Part shown: positions 35,485-44,943 of the stretch, piece after piece | How the letters are laid out: every line of letters starts with the position of its first letter | Position numbering within the stretch: the stretch's first letter is position 1 | Translations under genes and position numbers: made by a program | From: Elusimicrobiota bacterium | Lineage (GTDB): Bacteria > Elusimicrobiota > UBA5214 > JBBAAG01 | Assembly: GCA_041658405.1 (NCBI GenBank) | Contig: JBBAAG010000009.1 | Location: forward strand, 1-64,000 | DNA: 64,000 nucleotides | Direction of reading: 5' to 3' | Notes under the pieces: model-generated | Databases searched by the model: none | Seen by the model: only the letters and a program-made list of their open reading frames with translations | Told to the model about the DNA's origin: nothing

Positions 35485-36459
35485 TTATTTAAGTTCTATC
35501 TCAAACACTTCTCCATCCCACTCACACAATATTGCCTTATCAAGTATTTTATGAATCTTCACACCCTTAACCATATCGCCTTCTTTTAATGTTACATCAT
35601 TCACTACAGCCAATGGTTTCACGGGATCCCAGATAATACCCTGTAACGACAAACTAGGCTTCTGCGGGCTTGATTTCTGCTGTTGCTTCCTTTGCTGTGA
35701 CGCAACCGCATAAATTGTATTAGCAAAATACAGCGGATCTTTAACCGCATAAAATTTTTGTACCTGCTCACTTTGTCTTTTTACAATAGTATCTTTTGTT
35801 TTACTAATAACTTCCCGTAAAGTATTAACATTACTCAAATCAACGCTATTCACTACATCGGCGTTTGCAGCAGCATTCGTTGACAACATTATTGTAAACG
35901 CATTCAGTACAACACCATGCTTTTTATTTTCTTTCCCGCTTTCAATAACCAACCTGTTTATACCCCAGAAATACTGGTTTTTTTCAAGTAAACTTATGAA
36001 ATCACCTATCTGCTGATAATTAGCGTCGAACGCCAACTCCCATGTTTTTATATCAGGATTCACCTGATTTATTGGATTATTCGGGTCAACCATTACATCA
36101 GGCACCAGCGGGTTGATCCTGTTCAACTTAATCCCTGCCTGTTTGCAGAGAACACCCATTTCCTTTAAAAACACAGACTCTATCTTTTCATCCGGAATAA
36201 GGTAACTCCTGAACTTATCAACAATACGCTGAATTTCACCTTGTTCATTTTTAATTGATTCAGAATCTTGTTCCAGATATAATGATTTATAAATCTGTAG
36301 ATCACTATCCTTAACCTTGATTTTTCTCTGCAGGTCATCAAGTTTTTTCCCTGCAGGGTTAAGAATTATTATTACAACTAACAGTATTACAACAAGGTAT
36401 GACCCGGCAATAATCCCTATAGTTTTCAACCACTTTATTTGGAACTGATTAAAATTCAT
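35485..36459 (-). CDS. PilO-PilP fusion, pilus inner-membrane alignment protein
   Basis: 324 residues. An N-terminal transmembrane helix (about 12-34) and coiled coil lead to a PilO-like ferredoxin-fold region (WELAFDANYQQIGDFISLLEKNQYFWGINRLVIES). The last 60 residues (SLSLQGIIWDPVKPLAVVNDVTLKEGD...) look like the PilP/GspC homology domain that contacts PilQ. In most bacteria these are separate proteins, and no separate pilP is present here. It lies between pilN and pilQ, as expected. Confidence 0.8.
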   Translation of the reverse strand: MNFNQFQIKWLKTIGIIAGSYLVVILLVVIIILNPAGKKLDDLQRKIKVKDSDLQIYKSLYLEQDSESIKNEQGEIQRIVDKFRSYLIPDEKIESVFLKEMGVLCKQAGIKLNRINPLVPDVMVDPNNPINQVNPDIKTWELAFDANYQQIGDFISLLEKNQYFWGINRLVIESGKENKKHGVVLNAFTIMLSTNAAANADVVNSVDLSNVNTLREVISKTKDTIVKRQSEQVQKFYAVKDPLYFANTIYAVASQQRKQQQKSSPQKPSLSLQGIIWDPVKPLAVVNDVTLKEGDMVKGVKIHKILDKAILCEWDGEVFEIELK

Positions 36460-36471
36460 ACCATACCGCCA

Positions 36472-37035
36472 TTATTCTCCAAGTGGCACCGATATCCTGA
36501 ACAATTTAGCATTATCTTTCAACACAATTTCTTCCTGCGATTCAAGCTTAACCCCGGGTTTGAAATACTTACTTTTTTCTAATGAATCCATATACTGTTT
36601 AACCTGGCTCAACTCTTCACCATCCTTTGAACTTACCGCAACTTCTAACAACATATTCTTACTCTGTTTTTCAAACGAAATTTTTAATATACACATTTTT
36701 TGAGGAAGCAATAACCCGAGTTCCTGTATTCTGCCCGCCAGAACAATCCGTTCGTTCAAAACTTTTTCCACGTTTTGCAGCTGCTGCGCCTGTTTTGACC
36801 AGGTGGAAATAAGCTCCCCGATATTAAGATTACTTTCGTAATCCTTAATCTTGGTTTCAATCACATTCCTTTTCTTTTCACACGCAACCAGCTGGATATT
36901 TAATGATATAAACTGGTATATCACCACAAGCAAAATCGATACACCTACCGCCATCACAATCTGTGTATACCAAAACAACTGTTTTTTTACATCCGGCGAC
37001 ATTATCTCGTCACGGATAAGATTTATGTTATACAT
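36472..37035 (-). CDS. pilN: Type IV pilus assembly protein PilN
   Basis: 187 residues. The start MYNINLIRDEI resembles the PilN motif (INLLP-type) that inserts into PilM. A transmembrane helix spans about 24-46, a coiled coil follows (ACEKKRNVIETKIKDYES), then the small ferredoxin-like periplasmic domain. Three bases separate it from pilM. Together with PilM and the PilO-PilP fusion it links the cytoplasmic motor to the secretin. Confidence 0.88.
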   Translation of the reverse strand: MYNINLIRDEIMSPDVKKQLFWYTQIVMAVGVSILLVVIYQFISLNIQLVACEKKRNVIETKIKDYESNLNIGELISTWSKQAQQLQNVEKVLNERIVLAGRIQELGLLLPQKMCILKISFEKQSKNMLLEVAVSSKDGEELSQVKQYMDSLEKSKYFKPGVKLESQEEIVLKDNAKLFRISVPLGE

Positions 37036-37038
37036 ACA

Positions 37039-38028
37039 TTACTTTTCCCGCAGCGCCAGCCCGAATGCTATGCTTATGAATGACGCTAATTCTCTATTCC
37101 ACTTACCTTCCAGCCTGAGCAACGATTGCCAGCGGTTAACCCTCATATGCAACGCTTCTGAAAGCAGCATATCCAAACCTTCCATATTAGCAGTCCCGCC
37201 GGTCATAAGGATTTTGTCTACACTTTTAACAATTTTCTGTGTTGTACAATACTCTATAGCCCGGTAAACAGCTTCTACCAGGTCAGCGGTACTGTTTTTC
37301 AAAACACTCCTCATATCCAACGCGTTTTTACTCCATAAAGGCGGCTGTTCCTTTATACTTTCCGCTTTCTCATAAGTAATCTTTAACTGTTTCTGTACCT
37401 CAGCCGTAATATTTTTACCGCCAAAATTAGTATTTTTTGAGAATCCCAGGTTACCCCGGTCCAATACAATAATATTCGTCTGGCTATGCCCGACGTTCAG
37501 TAGTAACACTGACTGTTTTTTACATTCCGGCGCAACGGCAAACAAACTGTTTGCCAACGCCAAATTATCCACGTCTACAATTGCCAGGTTCAAATTCGCA
37601 GCCTTAACAATTTCTTTCTGCCTTTCAACCAACTGTTTTGGTGCACCGATGAACAACACTTCAATTTTTTTACCATCCGGCTTTCCTAACACCTGGCAGT
37701 CTATTTTCATAGTATCCAACGGCACAAAAGTTACCTGTGCAGCTTCAAGCTTAACCGCTTCTACCACCTCGTTATCCGGCAATGCGGGAATAAGAAATTT
37801 ACGGACAAGTACTTGTCCGCCGCCAATGGAGACTGCTACATCTTTTGTAACAAACCTGTCGGACTTCAACATTTTCTTAATTGCATTAATAATCACATTA
37901 TCGAGTTTTTCGGGTTCAAGATTAACCGGGAGCTCATACATAACAGCCGCAAGGATGCGATACTCATCCCCAACTTTTTGCGCCTGGCACATCTTTATGT
38001 ACCTCGATCCAATGTCAATACCTATCAT
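37039..38028 (-). CDS. pilM: Type IV pilus assembly protein PilM (actin-like ATPase)
   Basis: 329 residues of the FtsA/actin fold: MIGIDIGSRYIKMCQAQK phosphate-1 loop, VAVSIGGGQVLVRKFLIPALPDNEVVEAVKLEA, VLLLNVGHSQTNIIVLDRGNLGFSKNTNFGG, and KILMTGGTANMEGLDMLLSEAL. It forms a cytoplasmic ring under PilN. AAAAGGAT precedes the ATG. Confidence 0.93.
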   Translation of the reverse strand: MIGIDIGSRYIKMCQAQKVGDEYRILAAVMYELPVNLEPEKLDNVIINAIKKMLKSDRFVTKDVAVSIGGGQVLVRKFLIPALPDNEVVEAVKLEAAQVTFVPLDTMKIDCQVLGKPDGKKIEVLFIGAPKQLVERQKEIVKAANLNLAIVDVDNLALANSLFAVAPECKKQSVLLLNVGHSQTNIIVLDRGNLGFSKNTNFGGKNITAEVQKQLKITYEKAESIKEQPPLWSKNALDMRSVLKNSTADLVEAVYRAIEYCTTQKIVKSVDKILMTGGTANMEGLDMLLSEALHMRVNRWQSLLRLEGKWNRELASFISIAFGLALREK

Positions 38029-38035
38029 ACAATAA

Positions 38036-39472
38036 TTAAATCCTTTTCATCGGTTCTTCCCACCACACAAACGGTTTTACTTCAAAATACCGCGGGAAAT
38101 ACGGTGGTTGCCTATTAAGCACACGTTTGTCATACACAAAATTTTTTTTGTACCCAGTCTTTAAATCTGACGCGTACGACGATGCATACGCCTGGCCGAC
38201 ACAACTTCTTACACCCTGTATCAACCCTCCTAAGATATCTATTTCACCCTTAATCCCGACATATCCTGCTGTAGGATTAGTCGGCGGTTTAAACTTTGTA
38301 TCCCACCCATCAGCCCAAAAACTTTTGTAAGTCATCATTATCGCTTGAATAGCCACCTGATTTTCCGATACCGGAACATTTACAATAATATCATTACTCG
38401 CAACTAAACCCAGCATTCCTTCGCTACTCAACGTGTTTGTATCAACATTAATACTACCGGTAACAAACATTTTACCATTAGCCGCTGAAGAACCGGAAGA
38501 CACTATTGTCAAATACCTCTGAAGTTTCGTCACTTCTCCAGAAATGTTTTTATTACTCTTTATCGTAACATTACCGGTTACAAACACTAACGCCGCGCTA
38601 GTACTAGCCTCTGATGGTATAGGCCATGACGCACCGTTATGCGTTAAGTAAGTATTATACAAAACAATATTCTGATCCCCAACAAGAACCAGCCCACTTT
38701 TTGTCTGCGCAACACTTTTTAACCGTGCCAGGTTCCAGTCTTTAAACATATTTATACGGTCAACTTTTGGGTATAAACCCGATGGCAGATTAAGCGGATC
38801 ACCGGTCCCGCCATCTGTCCTGCTTTGTTTACAATTAAAATAAAATATATCCGATGACGTGGACACCTCATACCGTCCAGTCAACAAGTTCTTACTGAAC
38901 TGCGGCTGCCCGCAGATACTTAATTCGTCATTAGAATGTACCGGCCCGCTAAAAATATCCGCTGTAGTTGTCCAAATTCTATCCTTCCAGTTATTTCCCA
39001 GATGTGTCGCCCCGCCGGGATACTCCATATCACTAAAAAACGCGAACCTCGCAAAATTAACAATTTTTATCCTGGCTTTAATAACTTTAATAACATTACC
39101 CACCGAACCGGATGAGGTTACCACATACAGTTTTTCCACTTTCCCTGAATTCCCGCTGTCGGGCACAATTGACACGCTATACTTTCCTTGTGCCGCAGCC
39201 GGGATGGGTTCGAATATAACCTCGCCGTTAAAAGGATTAATTTCACCCGCAACCTTCTGATCCTGAGACAAACACTGTAACCACGACTTAGCGCGTTCAA
39301 ACCCTGCTTCCGCAACGTATAAAGCACGGTAACGCTGAACTTCATCCTGCACAAATATTCGTTCATTACTGGACATATAAAGAAACGCCAATCCCGTAAG
39401 TGAAAGTATCACATTAAATATTATTACCAGAATTAATACTACGCCTTTGTTATTTTTCACAAAACCATACAT
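38036..39472 (-). CDS. PilX-like minor pilin/DUF4900-type protein
   Basis: 478 residues. The N-terminus (NNKGVVLILVIIFNVILSLTGLAFLYMSSNER) is a prepilin-like hydrophobic helix with a Gly just before it, and the following RALYVAEAGFERA is typical of PilX-type proteins. The long C-terminal part with repeated short beta segments (FVTGNVTIKSNKN, FVTGSINVDTNTL, GLVASNDIIVNVPV, GEIDILGGLIQG) resembles DUF4900 or bactofilin-like repeats. It may sit at the pilus tip. It is far larger than usual minor pilins. Confidence 0.75.
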   Translation of the reverse strand: MYGFVKNNKGVVLILVIIFNVILSLTGLAFLYMSSNERIFVQDEVQRYRALYVAEAGFERAKSWLQCLSQDQKVAGEINPFNGEVIFEPIPAAAQGKYSVSIVPDSGNSGKVEKLYVVTSSGSVGNVIKVIKARIKIVNFARFAFFSDMEYPGGATHLGNNWKDRIWTTTADIFSGPVHSNDELSICGQPQFSKNLLTGRYEVSTSSDIFYFNCKQSRTDGGTGDPLNLPSGLYPKVDRINMFKDWNLARLKSVAQTKSGLVLVGDQNIVLYNTYLTHNGASWPIPSEASTSAALVFVTGNVTIKSNKNISGEVTKLQRYLTIVSSGSSAANGKMFVTGSINVDTNTLSSEGMLGLVASNDIIVNVPVSENQVAIQAIMMTYKSFWADGWDTKFKPPTNPTAGYVGIKGEIDILGGLIQGVRSCVGQAYASSYASDLKTGYKKNFVYDKRVLNRQPPYFPRYFEVKPFVWWEEPMKRI

Positions 39473-39474
39473 AC

Positions 39475-39966
39475 CTACGTAAATTTATTCCTAAACTGAA
39501 CCACAAAACTTGTGTTTAAACTCACCGCACCGCCGCTGCTCATATCTGTTACCTTCCTCTGTGTGAAATTAACCTGAGCGCAATCAGACCCCGGCATGAG
39601 TACAAACTGCAACGTTACCACGTCTTGCAGCAAGATCAGCGTACTTCCCGTAGCTACTGAATATAACTCAATATTTGTACCGTTTTGCCTGATAGTTTCG
39701 GTATCACCGTATATTGTCCATACCCGTATCGCACTTGCGGGAGTACCCACATATACCGACGTTGCTTTTCGTAACTCACGTTCAATCATCAACCTACAGT
39801 ACCGCGAGTCAGCATCCTGGTTAATAGTTCCTCTCCCTTTTTGCCAAGAAAGCTGTGTCTGTATCAATATCATACCGATACTAAAAACAATAAATGAACT
39901 GATAACTATTGTTATCAGCAATTCTATCAACGTAAACCCTGACTCGCGCGCGTATACTTTATTCAT
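39475..39966 (-). CDS. Type IV prepilin-like protein, PilW type
   Basis: 163 residues. A short leader ends in ESG before FTLIELLITIVISSFIVFSIG, the PilD cleavage/methylation motif with Glu at +5. The mature domain contains SRYCRLMIERELRKATSVYV, like PilW/PulJ. Minor pilin of the pilus tip-priming complex by context. Confidence 0.88.
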   Translation of the reverse strand: MNKVYARESGFTLIELLITIVISSFIVFSIGMILIQTQLSWQKGRGTINQDADSRYCRLMIERELRKATSVYVGTPASAIRVWTIYGDTETIRQNGTNIELYSVATGSTLILLQDVVTLQFVLMPGSDCAQVNFTQRKVTDMSSGGAVSLNTSFVVQFRNKFT

Positions 39967-39975
39967 CTACCCTCG

Positions 39976-40362
39976 TCAAAACTTAGCTTTTAATGTGTTC
40001 AAACTAACACTTTTTGTTATACTACCATTAGCGGTCCAGGTCACTGTCACCGACAAAACCCTATACTCATCATTTTCCGTCCCTATCTTAACCCGTGAAC
40101 TAAACTGCCGGCTGAAAGTAACGCCATAACTACTATGCGTAGTATTACTTGAAACAGGAATACCTGTATAATCTAACGACCGCATATACTCCAGGTGATC
40201 TTTTGCTAACTGCAACGCATATGTTGTATGCTTCCCTGCAGCGGTATCCTTATGCCCAAACGAAAAAAATGATAACCCAAACAATAGGCTTATTGCAAGT
40301 ATCACTACCGATACCATTACCTCAATTAAAGAAAACCCACCCGTTGTTTTTGACGTATACAC
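39976..40362 (-). CDS. Type IV prepilin-like protein, PilV type
   Basis: About 128 residues with TTGG before FSLIEVMVSVVILAISLLFGL, the prepilin peptidase motif. The following ALQLAKDHLEYMRSLDY matches PilV/PulI proteins. The start is uncertain: GTG 40362 has AGGGGG close upstream and gives a short basic leader, but the frame is open to a TTG at 40386. Minor pilin by family and position. Confidence 0.8.
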   Translation of the reverse strand: MYTSKTTGGFSLIEVMVSVVILAISLLFGLSFFSFGHKDTAAGKHTTYALQLAKDHLEYMRSLDYTGIPVSSNTTHSSYGVTFSRQFSSRVKIGTENDEYRVLSVTVTWTANGSITKSVSLNTLKAKF

Positions 40363-40395
40363 AACCCCCTGTTTTTTCAAGTACAACTATTATTC

Positions 40396-40812
40396 TTACA
40401 ACCCAGCAGTAGTTGTTACCGGCGCAGCTATCGGTGTTGCGGTCATAGTCACAGCGATTCCAGCTGCATCGCCTGTACCGGCTGTTGTTGCGGTGAATGA
40501 AGCGTTATCCCCGGTCAACCCGTTTACTGTTATTGTAAACGACGTAAAATACTTATTACCCCTTGCATCAACGCCAAGTGCAGCACTATTACTTGTTGCC
40601 GGTTGTGCCAAATACCTGTTAGCTTCCGTAAAATACGCTTTCTGTGCTGAAAGTATTGCCCCAAGCAACGCGTTACCTTCCGCAGCCATTGCACGGCGGG
40701 TATAATTACGGTAACTCGGCACCGCGATAACCGCAAGGATGCCTATAATAACCAGCACCACTACCAACTCAATCAACGTAAACCCTTTTGAATTCTTCTT
40801 CAAGTTCATCAT
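40396..40812 (-). CDS. pilA: Major type IV pilin
   Basis: 138 residues with the classic leader and cleavage site KKNSKG before FTLIELVVVLVIIGILAVIAVPSY, Glu at +5, and a small Thr/Ala-rich globular end without the usual disulfide Cys pair. AGGAGG placed ideally before the ATG is the strongest ribosome binding site in the operon, which suits an abundant subunit. It follows pilC after a 63-base gap. Confidence 0.92.
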   Translation of the reverse strand: MMNLKKNSKGFTLIELVVVLVIIGILAVIAVPSYRNYTRRAMAAEGNALLGAILSAQKAYFTEANRYLAQPATSNSAALGVDARGNKYFTSFTITVNGLTGDNASFTATTAGTGDAAGIAVTMTATPIAAPVTTTAGL

Positions 40813-40875
40813 AACAATTCCTCCTATAAAAACAAATTTTTCTGCCAGAATGTACCATACTTTTTAGCGTTTTTC

Positions 40876-42117
40876 TTACATTCCGCTCCCTCCTCCAGTT
40901 GCCATCGCAACTTTGAATATTGGTAAATACAACGCTATCACCACGAGCCCCACGAGAAAACCCAGCATAATAATCAGGATCGGTTCTATTATAGAACTCA
41001 TCCCGGCTACAATAGCATCAATTTCGCTATCATAATAATCCGCTATAACATCAATCATTTCATCCAGCTGCCCTGTTTTTTCACCTACGGCCACCATACG
41101 GGTTGCCATCTTAGGGAAAATAGGTAATTGCCCCATAATACTTGCGAGGCTTGAACCTTCCACTATACCTTTGCGAATATTATCAATATTTTGTTCCAAC
41201 GGCAAATTATTAACTACGCGCGACGCTAAATCCAGTGCCATCACCACATCCACACCGCTACGCAATAATGTTGCTAATGTCTGAAAAAAACGGGTAAGCA
41301 ACGATTTTGTTATGATATCCCCTGCAATAGGTAACTTAAGTTTAATACTATCGATAACAAATTTTCCCGGTTTTGTACTATTAATCATTCTATACCCGAC
41401 GATTATCAATACGATAAATATTATCACCAGCCAAAAATTCTTTATCAAAAACTCGCTGGTACCCATCACAATCTGTGTTGGTAACGGCAATTCCGCCCCT
41501 ACCGACGCGAAAAGTGATTTAAACTGCGGGACTATGAATAACACAATACCCAGCAATACAACCACAAAAAAACCGGTTATAAACAAGGGATACGCACTGG
41601 CAGCCTGAATTTTGCGTTTGAGCTTCATAGAATTTTCTAAATGCAACGCCAGGTCTTTCAGTATTTTTCCCAGCTGCCCGCTTTCCTCACCCGCAGCGAT
41701 TATTGATATAAAAACCTTATCAAACACCTTGGGATGTTTCTTCAAAGACGCAGAAAAGGTTAATCCTCCACGGATATCATTCGCTATATTTTTCAATATA
41801 CTCCTAAGTTTTGCGCTTACCGTCATATCTGCGAGGTCATCCAATGCTTCAATAATAGTAACCCCGGCGTTAATCATTGTTGCCATCTGCCTACAAAAAA
41901 TTGTAATATCCTGCTGTTTCACACCGCCGTGTGATACAGCTTCTTTTGCAGTTTTCGCACGCGACTTCGCGCTTTCACCTTTTGCTTCGTTCACAACGAT
42001 TTGCGTAAACCCCTGGTTTTGCAGAGCGTTAACGACGTCCTGCGAAACCACCGCGTACTTAACACCTTCCACATTCGCACCGGCCGTGTCTTTAGCTTTG
42101 TACGTAAACTTTGGCAT
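40876..42117 (-). CDS. pilC: Type IV pilus platform protein PilC (GspF family)
   Basis: 413 residues with two GspF domains (FCRQMATMINAGVTIIEAL and FFQTLATLLRSGVDVVMALDLA) and three main transmembrane segments (about 170-192, 218-240, 376-400), ending in the usual MSSIIEPILIIMLGFLVGLVVIALYLPIF. It couples the PilB and PilT motors to the pilins. Confidence 0.95.
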   Translation of the reverse strand: MPKFTYKAKDTAGANVEGVKYAVVSQDVVNALQNQGFTQIVVNEAKGESAKSRAKTAKEAVSHGGVKQQDITIFCRQMATMINAGVTIIEALDDLADMTVSAKLRSILKNIANDIRGGLTFSASLKKHPKVFDKVFISIIAAGEESGQLGKILKDLALHLENSMKLKRKIQAASAYPLFITGFFVVVLLGIVLFIVPQFKSLFASVGAELPLPTQIVMGTSEFLIKNFWLVIIFIVLIIVGYRMINSTKPGKFVIDSIKLKLPIAGDIITKSLLTRFFQTLATLLRSGVDVVMALDLASRVVNNLPLEQNIDNIRKGIVEGSSLASIMGQLPIFPKMATRMVAVGEKTGQLDEMIDVIADYYDSEIDAIVAGMSSIIEPILIIMLGFLVGLVVIALYLPIFKVAMATGGGSGM

Positions 42118-42120
42118 ACC

Positions 42121-43197
42121 TTATTTTCTTCCTAACATTTTCATAAGTTCATTTGGCCTCGTAGTTTTCCCTAATGCTATATCCTGATCAATTTTTCTTT
42201 CCATTATCAGCCTATATAATGTTTGGTTCATAGTACTCATCCCTATCTGAGTACCCAACTGTATCTGAGAATACATATGCTCAACCTTATTTTCGCGGAT
42301 AATATTCTGTATTGCCGGAGTGGCAATCATAACCTCCGTCGCTAATACCCTTCCCATATTTTCATCTAATGAAGGCAGTAGCATCTGGTTTATCACCCCG
42401 GCCAGAGTAAACGATAACTGTTTTATCACCTGTACCTGCTGTTCCGCTGAAAAAACGTCTACTATCCTAGTGATTGACTCACTCGCATCGCCGGTATGCA
42501 GTGTCGCTAATACCAGATGCCCGGTTTCCGCTACGGTCAATGCTGATGCTATAGTTTCGAGGTCACGCATTTCGCCGATCAATACTACATCCGGATCTTC
42601 ACGCAATACATACCTTAACGCTGACGAAAAACTTATTGCATCAGACCCGATCTCACGTTGATGCACCAAACTATTAATATTATGATGCACGTATTCTATC
42701 GGATCTTCAAGCGAGATAATATGGCATTTACGGTTCTTATTAATAAAATTAATCATCGCCGCCAGTGTTGTGCTTTTTCCCGAACCAGTCGGGCCGGCTA
42801 CTATCACCAACCCGTTTGAAGTATTACAAAAATTAGTCAACGGCCCTATTGGCAGAGATAATTCCTTAAATGTAGGAATTTCAAGTTTAAGCCTGCGGAT
42901 CGCAGCTGTAATGGTTCCGCGTTGCTGGTATATATTTGCGCGAAACCGCCCGAGGTTTTTAAACCCAAACGCAAAATCCAACGATTTTGTTCCTCTGAAC
43001 TCCGAGATTTGCGATTCTGTCATCAGGCTAAATAATAACCGTTCACAATCTTCTTGCTCCATTACAGGGAACCCGGTTTGTTTTATCACTCCGTTAATCC
43101 GCATATACGGGCTAGTCCCAACACCGATATGTAAATCCGACGCGTCGACTTCGAGCATAAAATTACACATTGTTTCTAATAATACATTATGTTCCAT
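42121..43197 (-). CDS. pilT: Pilus retraction ATPase PilT
   Basis: 358 residues. Walker A GPTGSGKS (135-142), Asp box (SLEDPIEYVHHN), HQREIGSD, Walker B DPDVVLIGEMRD and His box LATLHTGDA. The absence of a Zn-Cys module and of an N-terminal MshEN domain separates it from PilB, and AIRENKVEHMYSQIQLG fits the PilT C-terminal AIRNLIRE-type region. It powers pilus retraction, so twitching motility or DNA uptake is plausible. Confidence 0.93.
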   Translation of the reverse strand: MEHNVLLETMCNFMLEVDASDLHIGVGTSPYMRINGVIKQTGFPVMEQEDCERLLFSLMTESQISEFRGTKSLDFAFGFKNLGRFRANIYQQRGTITAAIRRLKLEIPTFKELSLPIGPLTNFCNTSNGLVIVAGPTGSGKSTTLAAMINFINKNRKCHIISLEDPIEYVHHNINSLVHQREIGSDAISFSSALRYVLREDPDVVLIGEMRDLETIASALTVAETGHLVLATLHTGDASESITRIVDVFSAEQQVQVIKQLSFTLAGVINQMLLPSLDENMGRVLATEVMIATPAIQNIIRENKVEHMYSQIQLGTQIGMSTMNQTLYRLIMERKIDQDIALGKTTRPNELMKMLGRK

Positions 43198-43203
43198 AAA
43201 AAA

Positions 43204-44925
43204 CTACTCAAGCTCCTTTATCGACGTTACCCGTAACACTTCCTCGATTGTAGTAATCCCCTGCGCAAGCTTCATAATAGCCATGTCACGCAGTGAACGT
43301 AACCCTTCTTTCCGTGCCTGTTCTTCAATTTCTATATCATTGACTCCGGTTACAATCATTTTCTTTATTGGCAAGGTAATCCGCAACATTTCATAAATCG
43401 CGATTCTTCCCTGATATCCCGTACCGTTACAGTTATTACACCCTTTCCCATGATAGAACATTATAGTCCCAAGCTTATGTTCCCCAAGGCTTTGTTGAAT
43501 ATTCTCGGGTACATCTTCCTCTATCTTACAATTCTTACATATCCTGCGGACAAGCCGTTGCGCGATAATTAAATCCATCGCATCTGCGATGAGATACGGT
43601 TCGATCCCCATGTACTTCAACCTACTCAACGTACTAACCGAATCATTGGTATGCAGGGTAGAAAGCACTAAATGGCCGGTAAGCGCGGCTTGTATTGCGA
43701 TCTCCGCGGTTTCTTTATCACGTATTTCACCGATCATAATAACATCAGGGTCCTGTCTTAGTATTGAACGCAATACAGCTGCAAATGTAAGCCCGATATC
43801 CGACCGTACGCGTACCTGGTTGATACGTTTCATCTCGTATTCAATTGGATCTTCAACAGTAATAATATTACGTTCCGGCTCATTAATACGATTTATCCCG
43901 GCATATAACGACGTAGTTTTCCCGCTACCGGTTGGGCCTACGACTAAGATCATCCCATGCGGTTTAGCTAAAACACCGGTATAAATCCCCATTTCTTTTT
44001 CAGTAAACCCGAGATCAGTCAGTTGCAATGACACGCTTGATTTATCAAGGATACGCATCACAACTTTTTCACCGTAATTTGTCGGTAATGTAGATACGCG
44101 CACGTCAATACCTTTATTACCTATCTTAACTTTACACTTACCATCCTGAGGCAACCGGCGTTCCGCAATATCAAGTGATGCCATAATTTTTATACGCGAA
44201 ATTATTGCGGAGAAAAACTTTTTTGGCGGCGGGGCAATATTGTAAAGCTTACCATCAAGCCTCAACCTCAATATCATTTCATTTTCCTGTGGTTCAATAT
44301 GTATATCACTAGCTTTTTTGCGGATTGCTTCAAGCATAAGCGAGTTCACGTATTTAACTACCGGCGCATCTTCCGCGTTATACTCTTTACCGTCATCCAG
44401 TGAGTCATCCTTAATATCCTCTTCACCGCTGCTAACTTCCACAGTACCAGCCTGTTCTTCTAACCCACTGAGGCCGGTATAGCCGGTGTAATACTTAGCA
44501 ATTGATTCTTTAATATCCTTTTCAGTTGCCAGAACTACTGATACTTTGCAGTTGGTAAACACTTCAATCTCATCAATCGCCATAAAATTACCGGGGTTTG
44601 ACATTGCAACAGTAAGGTTGTTATTGTGTTTTACAATAGGCAGCATCAAGAACTTACCCACCATTTTTTCAGGGACACTCTTTAACAACTCCTCATCAAT
44701 TTTTACATCCGGCAGTTTTATATAGGTAGTTCCGTACTGTTCCGCAAGAGCGTTGTAATAATCTTCTTCCTTAATATACCCTAACCGTATTAAGACCAAA
44801 CCAATATCTTCCTTAGTTTTCTGTGCTTCACCCTGTGCGTAAGTAATATGGTCCGGGGTAAGCAATCCCCATTCTAACAAAATATCTGTAATACTCTTCT
44901 TTTTACGCATCGGTTCTAACGGCAT
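43204..44925 (-). CDS. pilB: Pilus extension ATPase PilB (GspE family)
   Basis: 573 residues. An N-terminal MshEN domain (about 1-150) can bind c-di-GMP in relatives. Then come Walker A GPTGSGKTT (330-338), Asp box VEDPIEYEMKRINQ, Walker B DPDVIMIGEIRD and His box STLHTNDS. A Zn-binding module uses C463, C466, C496 and C499. ATG 44925 is preceded by AGAGAGG. Confidence 0.95.
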   Translation of the reverse strand: MPLEPMRKKKSITDILLEWGLLTPDHITYAQGEAQKTKEDIGLVLIRLGYIKEEDYYNALAEQYGTTYIKLPDVKIDEELLKSVPEKMVGKFLMLPIVKHNNNLTVAMSNPGNFMAIDEIEVFTNCKVSVVLATEKDIKESIAKYYTGYTGLSGLEEQAGTVEVSSGEEDIKDDSLDDGKEYNAEDAPVVKYVNSLMLEAIRKKASDIHIEPQENEMILRLRLDGKLYNIAPPPKKFFSAIISRIKIMASLDIAERRLPQDGKCKVKIGNKGIDVRVSTLPTNYGEKVVMRILDKSSVSLQLTDLGFTEKEMGIYTGVLAKPHGMILVVGPTGSGKTTSLYAGINRINEPERNIITVEDPIEYEMKRINQVRVRSDIGLTFAAVLRSILRQDPDVIMIGEIRDKETAEIAIQAALTGHLVLSTLHTNDSVSTLSRLKYMGIEPYLIADAMDLIIAQRLVRRICKNCKIEEDVPENIQQSLGEHKLGTIMFYHGKGCNNCNGTGYQGRIAIYEMLRITLPIKKMIVTGVNDIEIEEQARKEGLRSLRDMAIMKLAQGITTIEEVLRVTSIKELE

Positions 44926-44943
44926 ACAATAACATCCTCTCTG

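Noticed and set aside
42770..43396. 208-codon plus-strand frame across pilT and pilB
   Set aside because: Antisense shadow of two conserved ATPase genes.
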